Shown one piece after another: positions 19,496 through 29,272 of a stretch of DNA of 33,496 nt. The stretch comes from Pseudomonadota bacterium (lineage in GTDB: Bacteria; Pseudomonadota; Gammaproteobacteria; Burkholderiales; Thiobacillaceae): NCBI GenBank assembly GCA_030690985.1, contig JAUYFG010000121.1:1-33496 (forward strand), given 5' to 3'. Numbering within the stretch: the first letter of the stretch is position 1; each line of letters begins with the position of its first letter. The position numbers and the translations under genes were made by a program. The notes under the pieces are model-generated. The model had not been told where the DNA came from. It worked only from the letters and a program-made list of their open reading frames with translations, and made no database searches.

Positions 19496-20182
19496 TTACC
19501 TTGAACCGTCCCAGGTGGCAAAGTTGGCAAGCAAGCGCAGACCGGCGGCCTGGCTCTTTTCCGGGTGAAACTGCACGGCAAACAGCTTGCCATGAGCCAC
19601 CGCGCAGGTGAATGCAAAGGGGTAATGGGTGAAACCGGCCACCACGTCCTGTGACGCGGGCTCGGCGTAATAACTATGGACGAAATAGAAGCGTTCGCCG
19701 TCCTCGATACCGGCCCACAGCGGGTGGGGTTTTGTCCCATGCGCGCTCTGATGCACATTATTCCAGCCGATGTGCGGCACTTTCAGTTTCTGGCCATGCT
19801 CGTCCTTCATGGCTTCGGCCGGGAACAGGCGCACATTGCCGGGCAGCAGACCGAGTCCGGCGCAGTCACCTTCCTCGCTGTGCGCGAACAAGGCCTGCAT
19901 CCCCAGGCAGATGCCCAGGAACGGTTTGCCGGCGGCAGCCTGTTTCACGGCATCGGTCAACCCGCGCGACTCCAGCTCACGCATGCAATCCGGCATGGCG
20001 CCGACACCGGGAAATACCACCCGGGTCGCCGCCGCGATCACAGCGGGATCGGAGGTCACCACGATCTTGGCGCCGGGTTTGACTTCGCGCGCGACATGCT
20101 CGAAAGCCTTGGATACGGACAGCAGATTGCCCATGCCGTAATCGATGATCGCGACGTCAGCCCCTTCGCTCAGAACCGGCAT
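19496..20182 (-). CDS. hisH: Imidazole glycerol phosphate synthase subunit HisH
   Basis: [43 protein letters not shown]. Confidence 0.97.
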   Translation of the reverse strand: MPVLSEGADVAIIDYGMGNLLSVSKAFEHVAREVKPGAKIVVTSDPAVIAAATRVVFPGVGAMPDCMRELESRGLTDAVKQAAAGKPFLGICLGMQALFAHSEEGDCAGLGLLPGNVRLFPAEAMKDEHGQKLKVPHIGWNNVHQSAHGTKPHPLWAGIEDGERFYFVHSYYAEPASQDVVAGFTHYPFAFTCAVAHGKLFAVQFHPEKSQAAGLRLLANFATWDGSR

Positions 20183-20769
20183 TACAGCGAGCCCTTGGTC
20201 GAAGGCAGGGTATCGCCCATACGCGGGTCGAACTCCACCGCCATGCGCAGCGCCCGGCCGAACGCCTTGAACACGGTCTCCGCCTGGTGGTGGGCATTGT
20301 TGCCGCGCAGGTTGTCGATATGCAGCGAAGCGCCGGCATGATTGACGAAGCCCTGGAAAAACTCGCGGAACAGGTCAACATCGAAATCACCGATGCGGGC
20401 GCGGGTGAAGTCCACATGGAACTCCAGGCCGGGGCGGCCGGAGAGATCAATCACCACCCGCGACAGCGCTTCATCCAGCGGCACATAGGCATGGCCGTAA
20501 CGGCGGATGCCCCGCTTGTCACCCAGCGCCTTGGCAAACGCCTGGCCCAGGGTGATGCCGATGTCTTCGCTGGTGTGGTGGGCGTCGATGTGCAGATCGC
20601 CCTCGGCTTCGATGTCGAGGTCGATCAAGCCATGGCGAGCCACCTGGTCGAGCATGTGATCGAGGAAGGGAACACCGGTCTTGAAGACACCGCGCCCCGT
20701 GCCATCGAGGTTGATCTGGACGCGAATCCGGGTTTCCAGGGTATTGCGAGAGAGTTCGGCTTGCCGCAT
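20182..20769 (-). CDS. hisB: Imidazoleglycerol-phosphate dehydratase; start placed at [10 protein letters not shown]
   Basis: [55 protein letters not shown]. Confidence 0.96.
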   Translation of the reverse strand: MRQAELSRNTLETRIRVQINLDGTGRGVFKTGVPFLDHMLDQVARHGLIDLDIEAEGDLHIDAHHTSEDIGITLGQAFAKALGDKRGIRRYGHAYVPLDEALSRVVIDLSGRPGLEFHVDFTRARIGDFDVDLFREFFQGFVNHAGASLHIDNLRGNNAHHQAETVFKAFGRALRMAVEFDPRMGDTLPSTKGSL

Positions 20770-20915
20770 CGGGATACTTGGAGAGCTTGCGCTTAAGCGG
20801 TGGAGGACAGGCTGGCAGGGGAAATCGGGTCGCATGATAACATCACGGCCGCTTTCGGGTTCCAGCCCTCTTCGCCTGATTTCCCCCTGTTTTCCGTCCA
20901 CTCTATCTCACCGCC

Positions 20916-21983
20916 ATGAGCCAATTCTGGAGCGACCTCGTCGCCGGACTCACCCCCTATGTGCCGGGTGAGCAACCCAAACTACCGAATCTCGTCAAGC
21001 TCAACACCAACGAAAACCCCTACCCGCCCTCCCCGCGCGCGCTGGAAGCCCTGCGCGGCGAGATCGGCGAAGGCCTGCGGCTCTATCCCGACCCTGAAGC
21101 CTGCCGCCTGAAAGCCGCCATCGCCAGCTATTACCAGGTCACACCGAGCCAGGTGTTTGTCGGCAACGGCTCCGACGAGGTGCTCGCCCACGCCTTCCTG
21201 GGCTTGCTCAAACACGACGCGCCGCTGCTGTTCCCGGACATCAGCTACAGCTTCTACCCGGTCTACTGCGGCCTCTACGGCATTGACGGGCGCAGCGTGC
21301 CGCTGAACGAACAGTTTGAAATTTGCGTCGATGACTATCTGAACGCGCCCAACTGCGGCGCCATCATCTTCCCCAACCCCAACGCCCCCACCGGGCGCTT
21401 GTTGCCGCTCGCGGAAATCGAACGTCTGCTGGATGGAAAACCCGATGTGGTGGTCGTGGTGGACGAGGCCTACATCGACTTCGGTGGAAAAACAGCCATC
21501 GCCCTGGTCGATCGCCATCCCAACCTGCTGGTGGTGCAGACCCTGTCCAAGTCGCGCTCCCTGGCCGGCCTGCGGGTCGGCTTCGCGGTAGGGCATGCGG
21601 ATCTGATCGAAGCCCTGGAACGGGTGAAGAACAGCTTCAACTCCTACCCACTCGACCGCCTCGCCATCGCGGGGGCTGCGGCCGCGATCGAAGACCGTGC
21701 GTATTTCGAAGCCACCTGCCAGGCGGTCATCAATAGCCGCGAACAACTGGTCGGCGACATGACGGCACTCGGCTTCAACGTCCTGCCCTCCGCCGCCAAC
21801 TTCATCTTCGCCCGCCATCCCGGCCAGGACGCCGGCGACCTCGCCGCCGCACTGCGCGCCCGCAACATCATCGTCCGCCACTTCCGCCAACCGCGCATCG
21901 AGCAATACCTGCGCATCACCATCGGCAGCGACGCGCAATGCGCCGCGCTGGTCGCTGCGTTGCGGGAGATTCTCGGCGGCTAG
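20916..21983 (+). CDS. hisC: Histidinol-phosphate aminotransferase
   Basis: [40 protein letters not shown]. Confidence 0.96.
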   Translation: MSQFWSDLVAGLTPYVPGEQPKLPNLVKLNTNENPYPPSPRALEALRGEIGEGLRLYPDPEACRLKAAIASYYQVTPSQVFVGNGSDEVLAHAFLGLLKHDAPLLFPDISYSFYPVYCGLYGIDGRSVPLNEQFEICVDDYLNAPNCGAIIFPNPNAPTGRLLPLAEIERLLDGKPDVVVVVDEAYIDFGGKTAIALVDRHPNLLVVQTLSKSRSLAGLRVGFAVGHADLIEALERVKNSFNSYPLDRLAIAGAAAAIEDRAYFEATCQAVINSREQLVGDMTALGFNVLPSAANFIFARHPGQDAGDLAAALRARNIIVRHFRQPRIEQYLRITIGSDAQCAALVAALREILGG

Positions 21984-22329
21984 CGCCGTCACCCCCTTCG
22001 CAGACGCCCCGATCAAGAGGCTCCCCCGCCAGGGCCGCTATCGCGTTGCGAACGGGCAACAGGTCAAGCTGGCTGTTCACCCTGAAGCTGAGCCGGTAAC
22101 AAAGCGGCGCTACGCTTGGCCTCCATATCTGATCAAGAGGCCGTCCATGAACAGCCCGCTTTCCGGGACGATACGCAAGGAACCCTTGCGAGTCTGTAAT
22201 AAAAACCAACCGTCCTCCCATAATCCTGGGTTCCGCCATTGGCATGGTCGCAGGTGCGGATTTATTCGCACAGATTTCGCGCAACGGCTTGAACCGTAAT
22301 GAATTTCTCTGCCCATTGAGGTTTCCAGG

Positions 22330-24138
22330 ATGATCGACTTGAACCCCCGACCGCATTGCATGGTAGGCGAGAGTACCCGGCCCATGCATCCCACCGTATC
22401 TGGTTTGCTGCGCTTGGCGCCGGCCATGTCGCGCCTGGCCGCATGTGAGGAGGCGCATGAAACCTTCCTCGCCGATGCTGCGCTGATCGCCCTGCCGGTG
22501 CTGGACGAGGAAGAAATGCCCTGCGCGATCATCGACCGTTACCCATTCCTGGAATTTTTCGGCCGCAGTTACCGGCAGGAATTGTTCGGCAAGCGCAGTC
22601 TGGGGTACTTCCTGGACGAGCACCCCGATATCTATCCGGCGCGGATGCCGCTCATGGTGGATGCGGATGCCACCCTGGATGACGCGGCGTTGATCCTCAT
22701 GGCCGCGCATCCTCAACATATGACCAGCGCCCTGATCGTAACGCGGGAGCAACGCTATCTTGGCATCACCAGCAGCCACGAACTGTTTAACGAGATCACC
22801 CGGCGCAAGCAGGAAGAACTGTATTTCCTGGCGCATTACGACGCGCTCACCCACATTCCCAACCGCATGCTGTTCACCGATCGGCTCGGCCAGGCCTGCC
22901 GTGAGGCGCTGCGCAGTGACAGGGAGGTGGCGCTGCTGTTCGTGGACGTGGACCGCTTCAAGCAGGTGAACGACTCCATGGGCCATGCCTTTGGTGACGA
23001 ACTGCTCTGTGCCATTGCTCGGCGCATGCAGGCCTGCGCACGCGAAAGCGATACCGTGGCGCGCCTGGGCGGCGACGAGTTCGCCATCGTTATGGACGGG
23101 GTGCGCGGCAGAGAGGACCCCGAGCGTCTCGCGCTGCGGCTGGTCGAGTCGATGCGCGAGCCAATACGCATCCTGGACCGGGAGGCGCGGGTCAGCCTCA
23201 GCATCGGCATCGCCCTGTACCCGAGCGACGACCGCGACGCCGAAACGCTCCTGTCCAAAGCGGACGCGGCCATGTACGAGGTGAAGACCAACGGACGCAA
23301 CGGCTACCGCCACTACGAGGCGGGTCTTACCGCCTTCAGCAGCGAGCGATCCTCCCTGGAGGCGGAACTGAAACAGGCCTTGGCCAACGCTGAATTCATC
23401 CTGCATTACCAGCCGCAGATTGATATCGCCAGTGGCGCGGTGGTGGGCGCGGAGGCGCTGATCCGCTGGAACCACCCGCGCCGCGGCCTGCTCTCCCCCG
23501 GCAGCTTCATCGAGATCGCGGAAGAAAGTGGACTGATCGTGCCGATCGGCGACTGGGTCCTGGCCGAGGCCTACCGCCAGCACCGCGAGTGGATGTGCCA
23601 GGGTCTGCCATCGTTGCGCCTGGGCATCAACATCTCGGCGCTACAGTTCCAGCAACCGGAATTCGTGAAACGGGTCAAGCGCCTGCTATCGGAACACGGG
23701 GTTGACCCCGCCTTCCTGGAGTTCGAACTGACCGAAAGCATGGTCATGCACAAAGCCTCGGCGGTGCTCGATAGGCTGCACGAACTCAAGGCGACCGGGG
23801 TGCGGCTGGCGTTGGATGATTTCGGTACCGGCTATTCCAGCCTGGGTTATCTCAGCCGCTTCCCTATCGATCGGCTGAAGATCGACCAGTCTTTCGTGCG
23901 CGGGGTCGATCAACTCCCGGTAAACGCCTCCATCCTGCGTGCCATCACCGCCCTGGCAAGAAGCCTGTCGCTCCATGTGATCGCGGAGGGGGTGGAGACC
24001 GAGGCGGAACTTGCCGTGATCCGCGAATGCGGTTGCGACGAGTCGCAAGGCTATCTGCACTCCCGTCCCATGCCTGCGGAGCGCTTTACCGCCTGGTTAC
24101 AAGATGGGGACGCCCAATCGGCAAGCGCACCGGGCTGA
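22330..24138 (+). CDS. GGDEF-EAL cyclic-di-GMP protein with N-terminal CBS-like region
   Basis: LGGDEFAIV; GAEALIRWNHP, ELTESMVM, DDFGTGYSSL, KIDQSFV, AEGVETEAE. Confidence 0.93.
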   Translation: MIDLNPRPHCMVGESTRPMHPTVSGLLRLAPAMSRLAACEEAHETFLADAALIALPVLDEEEMPCAIIDRYPFLEFFGRSYRQELFGKRSLGYFLDEHPDIYPARMPLMVDADATLDDAALILMAAHPQHMTSALIVTREQRYLGITSSHELFNEITRRKQEELYFLAHYDALTHIPNRMLFTDRLGQACREALRSDREVALLFVDVDRFKQVNDSMGHAFGDELLCAIARRMQACARESDTVARLGGDEFAIVMDGVRGREDPERLALRLVESMREPIRILDREARVSLSIGIALYPSDDRDAETLLSKADAAMYEVKTNGRNGYRHYEAGLTAFSSERSSLEAELKQALANAEFILHYQPQIDIASGAVVGAEALIRWNHPRRGLLSPGSFIEIAEESGLIVPIGDWVLAEAYRQHREWMCQGLPSLRLGINISALQFQQPEFVKRVKRLLSEHGVDPAFLEFELTESMVMHKASAVLDRLHELKATGVRLALDDFGTGYSSLGYLSRFPIDRLKIDQSFVRGVDQLPVNASILRAITALARSLSLHVIAEGVETEAELAVIRECGCDESQGYLHSRPMPAERFTAWLQDGDAQSASAPG

Positions 24139-24244
24139 GGTTGCGGTAGCGGCGCCAGGAAGCGGCCACCTTCGGTCTTGCTGCCATCAGCGTCGCTGGG
24201 CTTCGCTACATGGGCTGAAAGGCGTTGTTACGCTCCCCCGTTGG

Positions 24245-24976
24245 CTAAAGGGGGGAGCCTTCCGGCTTGACCCCGACAAACAGGTAATAAGGCGCGCGCA
24301 GCCCCGGCAGGTAGGGCACCGGGGCGCGCCTTTCCCGGACATACGGCGCGATGAACAGGGATTGCAGGGCGCGCAGGTGCTGGTCCGTGAGATGCACACC
24401 GTCATGCGCGAACCAGCGCCGCCAGAAGCGATTGCCGAGGCGGCTGCCGTTACCGGGCAGGTGGAAATCGACCACCCCGAGGCGACCGCCCGGCGCCAGC
24501 ATGGCCCAGGCGTTGACCAGGACGGCGCGCCAGTTCGGCATCATGGTCAAGGCATAGGAAAGGAACACCCGGTCGACCGGCTGCGCCGGCTGCCAGGTTG
24601 TGGCGTCGGCTTCGACGACCGTGATGTTGCCAAGCCCGTGCGCGCGTTGCCGCGCCAGCGCCAGCAGGGCCGGACAAAGATCGACGAGGTGCACGCCGGC
24701 GAGCGATTCGAGCGGCCTGGCCCGGTCGATCGCCGCCAGGTTGCTCCCCGTCCCGCAGCCGAGTTCAACCACGCTCGCGCCGGCCGGAATTTCCAGCGCC
24801 GCGATCAGGTCGTCGCGGCCGTGCAGCAGGCGGGCGCGGAAAGTGTCGTAGCGCGCCGCCTGCGGTGCGTAGAAGCCCTCCAGGCGCTCGGCATGGCTGC
24901 CCAAACGCGGCTGGCCACGCAGCAGGCGCCAGAGAACGCGGGTGTCGGCGGCAAGGTCAAGCGGGGACATCGGCAA
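24245..24976 (-). CDS. btaB: SAM-dependent methyltransferase, BtaB-like (betaine lipid N-methylation)
   Basis: VVELGCGTGSNLAAID motif I; YALTMMPNWRAVLVNAWAMLAPGGRLGVVDFH; overlaps btaA. Confidence 0.78.
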   Translation of the reverse strand: MPMSPLDLAADTRVLWRLLRGQPRLGSHAERLEGFYAPQAARYDTFRARLLHGRDDLIAALEIPAGASVVELGCGTGSNLAAIDRARPLESLAGVHLVDLCPALLALARQRAHGLGNITVVEADATTWQPAQPVDRVFLSYALTMMPNWRAVLVNAWAMLAPGGRLGVVDFHLPGNGSRLGNRFWRRWFAHDGVHLTDQHLRALQSLFIAPYVRERRAPVPYLPGLRAPYYLFVGVKPEGSPL

Positions 24977-26183
24977 TCATGAAACCGGCATAGGTGTGCA
25001 CTCGGTCAGCGGCATGCAGACGGGCCGCCAGGGCGCGGTCGATATGCAGGGTGTCCTCCAGCCGGCACCGCGCGTGGCCGACCCGAACCCAGTTGAGAAA
25101 AGCGGGATCGGCATGCGCGCTGCGCAGCAGGATGCGCGCGCCGACGCGGGCGCGCCCGAGAATGGCATTCCATTCCTCGACCAGCGCCGACGGGTGGTAG
25201 CTGCTCATCCAATCCATGTGGTCGAGCAGGACGAAGCGGGTGATCGGCTTGTTCGTGTCGTGCAGGAACTCGGTGACCGTGCAGGTATGTGTCTTGATGC
25301 GGTTGACCAGGCCACCTTTCAGCGCCTGGAAATTGCCGTACTTGAGGTATTCCGGACAGCAGTCGCGCGTATAGCGACCGTCCACGTAAACCCGCCAGAA
25401 GTAGTTGTCCGCCACCGGCAGTTCCCGGAACACATATTCGATGGCCTCGCGCACGAAGCCGGCCACGCCATCCACATGCTGTGCCTGCACCAGGCGCCGC
25501 TGCGGATGCGGCACACCGAGCAGGCTCAAGGTGAGTTGGCGGCCGAGCACCCATTTCATCGCCGGTGTCCACAGCGCACCCGCGATGCGTTGGTCATAAA
25601 TGTCGCGTTGGGTTTCCAGATCGCCGGCGCGGAACAGTTCCTGGACATCCTCCGCCAGTGTCGGCCGCATCCGGAAATAGGCGCGAAAACCGCGCGCCAC
25701 CAGGCCGGCGAGGCCATGGTAATAGAAGCTGCCCAAAGGGCTGGTGAACCAGTTGCCGTGCCGATCCCACCAGGCGCGGGCGAAATCCGACAGCTCGCCG
25801 CGCAGGCTGTCGCGGTACAACTGGGCGAAATGCGGGTGATAGCCGTCGCCGAAGAGGGCGAAGAAATCCTCGAATCCGAGGCGGCGGATCGCCGCGATCT
25901 TCAGTTCCAGCAAGGCGGTCTGGCGCGGATTGGCGTCCACTGCGTGAATCCGCCGAGGGCCGTCGAGGGCATAGTCGAGCGCATTGCATCCGGCACTGGA
26001 GATAACCATAACGGTGTCGTCCGCACCCAGCCGCAATGCCCGCCGGTCCACTGCGGGGTCTTCCCAGCAAGTGTTGTAGACCAGCGAGCGCGCATAGAGC
26101 GCGTTGAACACGTTCTGATCGAGCCGGTCGAGCAGGGTCAGCGCGGTGGGGGCGCTGTGGATGTGGATTTCGGGAGCGTTCAT
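24957..26183 (-). CDS. btaA: DUF3419 family, BtaA-like 3-amino-3-carboxypropyl transferase
   Basis: NTCWEDPAVDRRALRLGADDTVMVISSAGCNALDYALDGPRRIHAVDANPRQTALLELK; FVLLDHMDWM. Confidence 0.85.
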   Translation of the reverse strand: MNAPEIHIHSAPTALTLLDRLDQNVFNALYARSLVYNTCWEDPAVDRRALRLGADDTVMVISSAGCNALDYALDGPRRIHAVDANPRQTALLELKIAAIRRLGFEDFFALFGDGYHPHFAQLYRDSLRGELSDFARAWWDRHGNWFTSPLGSFYYHGLAGLVARGFRAYFRMRPTLAEDVQELFRAGDLETQRDIYDQRIAGALWTPAMKWVLGRQLTLSLLGVPHPQRRLVQAQHVDGVAGFVREAIEYVFRELPVADNYFWRVYVDGRYTRDCCPEYLKYGNFQALKGGLVNRIKTHTCTVTEFLHDTNKPITRFVLLDHMDWMSSYHPSALVEEWNAILGRARVGARILLRSAHADPAFLNWVRVGHARCRLEDTLHIDRALAARLHAADRVHTYAGFMIADVPA

Positions 26184-26389
26184 GGATAACGGATGGGTTG
26201 GCGAATGCTGGCAAGGCTAACGCCCCCTCATGACGGGGATATTTCGCGGCAACAACCCCATGACCAGGGACACACCCGGTTGGTGAGCGTCGTCGAAGCC
26301 GGAAACATCGGATTCCATGAGGCTACACAAGAACGAAGGATCATTGTGGACCCCGTTTTCAAGACACCAGATTAAGCAAGGTAGCAAGG

Positions 26390-26482
26390 TAGGGCGGAAA
26401 AGCGGCTTTATCGCGCCTTCCGCCGAATGTTTGGCATTCGGCGGATAACGCCGGCAAGAAGACGCCGGCTCATCCGCCCTAC
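26390..26482. repeat. Family D GTAG bipartite palindrome, copy 3 (arms in reverse order relative to copies 1 and 2)
   Basis: GTAGGGCGGAAAAGCGGCTTTATCGCGCCTTCCGCC...CATCCGCCCTAC. Confidence 0.9.
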
Positions 26483-26496
26483 GCGTGCTACGCGCC

Positions 26497-26568
26497 CGCA
26501 TCACCATCGGCAGCGACGCGCAATGCGCCGCGCTGGTCGATGCGTTGCGGGAGATTCTCGGAGAGTAG
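26497..26568 (+). pseudogene. Duplicate of the last 72 bp of hisC including a stop codon
   Basis: Aligns without gaps to 21912-21983, 4 mismatches by eye; [23 protein letters not shown] vs [23 protein letters not shown]. Confidence 0.93.
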
Positions 26569-26628
26569 CCGTGGCTATCGGGCCACAGCGGGGTTCCCCC
26601 CTTTGCAAAAGGCTCGCAGCCGCAAATC

Positions 26629-26677
26629 GCGCCGTGCGCACCATTGGATGTGGATCGGTGCGCACGGCGCACCCTAC
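26629..26677. repeat. Family B palindrome, left end lacking GTAGGGT
   Basis: GCGCCGTGCGCACC...GGTGCGCACGGCGCACCCTAC. Confidence 0.85.
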
Positions 26678-26856
26678 GGAATCAAATGGGTTGCATGGTG
26701 TTACTTGAGAGCCATAGATAACCCCTGCGCCCGGTTGTGGCGGCTTTGTTGCAAACCCCACCAAATCTGCGCGGAAGTTCTTTTCTCGACGCGGACCCAC
26801 CCCATAAGCGGATTGGTTTGTCCTTTTTATTCAGATAGATAGCATCAACATGGCGC

Positions 26857-26872
26857 TGGCATGGCGCTTGCG
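26857..26872 (+). promoter_or_regulatory. Sigma-54 (RpoN) promoter for nifV: TGGCATGGCGCTTGCG
   Basis: GG-N10-GC spacing, close match to TGGCAY-N5-TTGCW, ~35 bp upstream of nifV ATG. Confidence 0.85.
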
Positions 26873-26906
26873 GTAACTCCACTAACGCAAGCCACAGGCA
26901 AACACC

Positions 26907-28064
26907 ATGACCCGCCACATCATCATCGACGACACCACGCTGCGCGATGGCGAACAGTCCGCCGGCGTGGCGTTCACCCTGGACGAGAAACTGGACATCG
27001 CCCGCCGCCTGGGCGCGATGGGGGTGCCGGAACTGGAGGTGGGCATTCCGGCGATGGGGGCACGGGAATGCGAGAGCATCCACGCAGTAAGCAGCCTTGG
27101 TCTGAAATCCAGACTGGTGGTGTGGAGCCGGATGCGCACCGCCGACATCGAAGCCTGCCGCAACCTGAAAGTCGATCTGATCGACATCTCGATTTCGGTT
27201 TCGGACATCCACATCGCCAAAAAACTGAAGAAGGACCGCGCCTGGGTGCTGAAAAACATCCGTGAGAGGGTGCCGCGCGCACTGGATCTCGGCCTCGAAG
27301 TCATCGTCGGCTGCGAGGACGCCTCCCGCGCCGAACTGGATTTCCTCATGCGCGTGGCGGAAACCGCTGAACATGCCGGCGCGCGCCGCTTGCGTTATGC
27401 CGACACCCTGGGGGTGATGGAGCCGTTCGGCGTGACTGACGCCATCGCCAGCCTGCGTTCGGTCTGCGATCTGGAAATCGAGATGCACGCGCACGACGAC
27501 CTCGGTCTCGCCACCGCCAACACCCTGGCCGCCTGCCGTGCCGGCGCAACCCATGTCAACACCACGGTCAACGGACTCGGCGAGCGCGCCGGCAATGCGC
27601 CGCTGGAAGAAGTCGCGCTCGGCCTGACCAAGCTCTACGGCATGACAACCGGCGTCGACCTCTCCCTGTTCCCGGCGCTGTCCGATGCGGTAGCCGATGC
27701 CTCCGGGCGTCCGGTGGCCTGGCAGAAGAGCGTGGTCGGCGGAGGCGTGTTCACCCACGAAGCCGGCATCCATGTCGATGGCCTGCTGAAAGATCCCGAC
27801 ACTTACCAGGCCTTCGACCCACGCGAGGTGGGCCGCAGCCACACCCTGGTGGTGGGCAAGCATTCCGGCTCGCACGGCATCATGCATGCCTATGAGCGCA
27901 TGGGACTCACGCTCAGCCCGGCGGAAGCGCGTGAACTGCTGCCTGACATCCGCGCCTTCGCGGAACGCGCCAAGCGTTCGCCGGCGGACCACGAACTGCT
28001 GTTCCTGTATCAACGCCTGATCGGCCGCTTGAGGGTGGGTGCGATGGCGGGCGCGGTGCACTGA
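26907..28064 (+). CDS. nifV: Homocitrate synthase
   Basis: [59 protein letters not shown]; nif context. Confidence 0.95.
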   Translation: MTRHIIIDDTTLRDGEQSAGVAFTLDEKLDIARRLGAMGVPELEVGIPAMGARECESIHAVSSLGLKSRLVVWSRMRTADIEACRNLKVDLIDISISVSDIHIAKKLKKDRAWVLKNIRERVPRALDLGLEVIVGCEDASRAELDFLMRVAETAEHAGARRLRYADTLGVMEPFGVTDAIASLRSVCDLEIEMHAHDDLGLATANTLAACRAGATHVNTTVNGLGERAGNAPLEEVALGLTKLYGMTTGVDLSLFPALSDAVADASGRPVAWQKSVVGGGVFTHEAGIHVDGLLKDPDTYQAFDPREVGRSHTLVVGKHSGSHGIMHAYERMGLTLSPAEARELLPDIRAFAERAKRSPADHELLFLYQRLIGRLRVGAMAGAVH

Positions 28065-28075
28065 GGGGGATGGCG

Positions 28076-28984
28076 ATGACCAAGGCCCAAGTAGCCGTAG
28101 GATGTGGTGAGGAACGAACCGCATCAACCACTTACGCCCATGTTGCGCGATGCGGTTCGCAGTCTCACCACATCCTACGGCGACCCACGACGCCGATCGA
28201 GGGCAAGGGGCTTGGCCGCCGACTTGGCCTGTTCACCCTCCTCCGCGAAGACGTCGATTGCGTATTCCAGCGCGACCCCGCCGCGCGCTCCCGGTTTGAA
28301 GTGCTCACCACCTATCCCGGCGTCCACGCCATCGTGCTGCAACGCATCGCACATCGGTTGTGGCAAGCCGAGCTGCGTTATCTGGCCCGCCTGCTGTCCT
28401 GGATCGCCCGCCTGTTCACCAATGTCGACATCCACCCCGGCGCCACGCTCGGGCGGCGATTCTTCATCGACCACGGCGCCGGCGTGGTGATCGGCGAAAC
28501 CGCCGAGATCGGCGACGACGTCACCCTCTATCACGGTGTCACCCTGGGCGGCACCACCTGGAACAAGGGCAAGCGCCATCCCACCCTGGGCAATGGCGTG
28601 GTGATCGGCGCCGGAGCCAAGATACTGGGCGCCATCACCCTGGGCGATAGCGTGCGGGTGGGCGCCAATTCAGTGGTGGTCAAAGACGTGCCGGCGCATC
28701 GCACCGTGGTCGGCATTCCCGGCAAGGTGGTGCTGCGTTCCGACGAAAACGGGCCGGGCGAATCGGGCATTTACGTCCAGGGCATCAACCTCGATCACCA
28801 CCTCATCCCCGACCCGGTCGGGCGCGCCATCGCCTGCCTGATGGAGCGTATCGAGGTGCTGGAAAAGGCCCTGCGCGCCAAGGGCGAACCGGTGGACGGG
28901 CAATGCAGCACCTGCGAAGCCGACGATCTTTGCGGCACAGCGGCAACGACTCCGCTGCGGTGCACAGGTCGCCCATCAAATTAG
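28076..28984 (+). CDS. cysE: Serine O-acetyltransferase, nif-linked (CysE/NifP), with repeat-derived N-terminus
   Basis: [39 protein letters not shown], hexapeptide repeats [40 protein letters not shown]; alternative ATG at 28070. Confidence 0.93.
   Translation: MTKAQVAVGCGEERTASTTYAHVARCGSQSHHILRRPTTPIEGKGLGRRLGLFTLLREDVDCVFQRDPAARSRFEVLTTYPGVHAIVLQRIAHRLWQAELRYLARLLSWIARLFTNVDIHPGATLGRRFFIDHGAGVVIGETAEIGDDVTLYHGVTLGGTTWNKGKRHPTLGNGVVIGAGAKILGAITLGDSVRVGANSVVVKDVPAHRTVVGIPGKVVLRSDENGPGESGIYVQGINLDHHLIPDPVGRAIACLMERIEVLEKALRAKGEPVDGQCSTCEADDLCGTAATTPLRCTGRPSN
28097..28178. repeat. Family F GTAG palindrome (GTAGGATGTGGTGAG...CTCACCACATCCTAC) inside the cysE reading frame
   Basis: Inverted terminal arms and inner GAACCGCATC/GATGCGGTTC stem. 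Confidence 0.93.
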
Positions 28985-29001
28985 AAAGATGTGAGGACAC
29001 C

Positions 29002-29199
29002 ATGGACTTGATGGAATTCGACCAGACCACGCTCTACTTCGACGACCCCTTGCCGATGGAGATCGAGCACCTGCGCCAGGGCAACAGCGCCGTCGGCGAA
29101 GCCATGCTGGAAAAACTCGCTGAACTCGACAGCCACGACCGCCTCGGCGGCAAGGCCCTGCTGAATCTGGTGCGAGAAGAACAGGAAGCGGAAGCATGA
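29002..29199 (+). CDS. 65-aa acidic protein of unknown function in nif cluster
   Basis: ATG preceded by GTGAGGA; MDLMEFDQTTLYFDDPLPMEIEHLRQGNSAVGEAMLEKLAELDSHDRLGGKALLNLVREEQEAEA. Confidence 0.75.
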   Translation: MDLMEFDQTTLYFDDPLPMEIEHLRQGNSAVGEAMLEKLAELDSHDRLGGKALLNLVREEQEAEA

Positions 29200-29207
29200 A
29201 GCAATCC

Positions 29208-29257
29208 GTAGGGTGCGCCATGCGCACCTCCCTAATGGTGCGCATGGCGCACCCTAC
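29208..29257. repeat. Family B GTAG palindrome in orf65-nifW gap
   Basis: GTAGGGTGCGCCATGCGCACC...GGTGCGCATGGCGCACCCTAC. Confidence 0.95.
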
Positions 29258-29272
29258 CTTGAAGGAACCATC

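Noticed and set aside
21916-23583. 555-aa minus-strand ORF
   Set aside because: Antisense shadow of hisC end and the GGDEF-EAL gene; no domain signature; real coding evidence is on the + strand.
24232-24258. Hairpin GCTCCCCC...GGGGGAGC between GGDEF-EAL gene and btaB as terminator
   Set aside because: Stem is good but there is no clear U-tract and it overlaps the btaB stop; left uncalled.
26193-26375. 60-aa + ORF upstream of the family D repeat
   Set aside because: No recognisable family or convincing start; region between btaA and the repeat may be degraded sequence, but I cannot support a gene.
26747-26762. Possible NifA upstream activator site (TGT-N10-ACC)
   Set aside because: One mismatch to TGT-N10-ACA in a short motif; expected by chance at this length, so not called although the position is plausible.
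26682-28127. 481-aa minus-strand ORF
   Set aside because: Antisense shadow of nifV, which has clear homocitrate synthase motifs.
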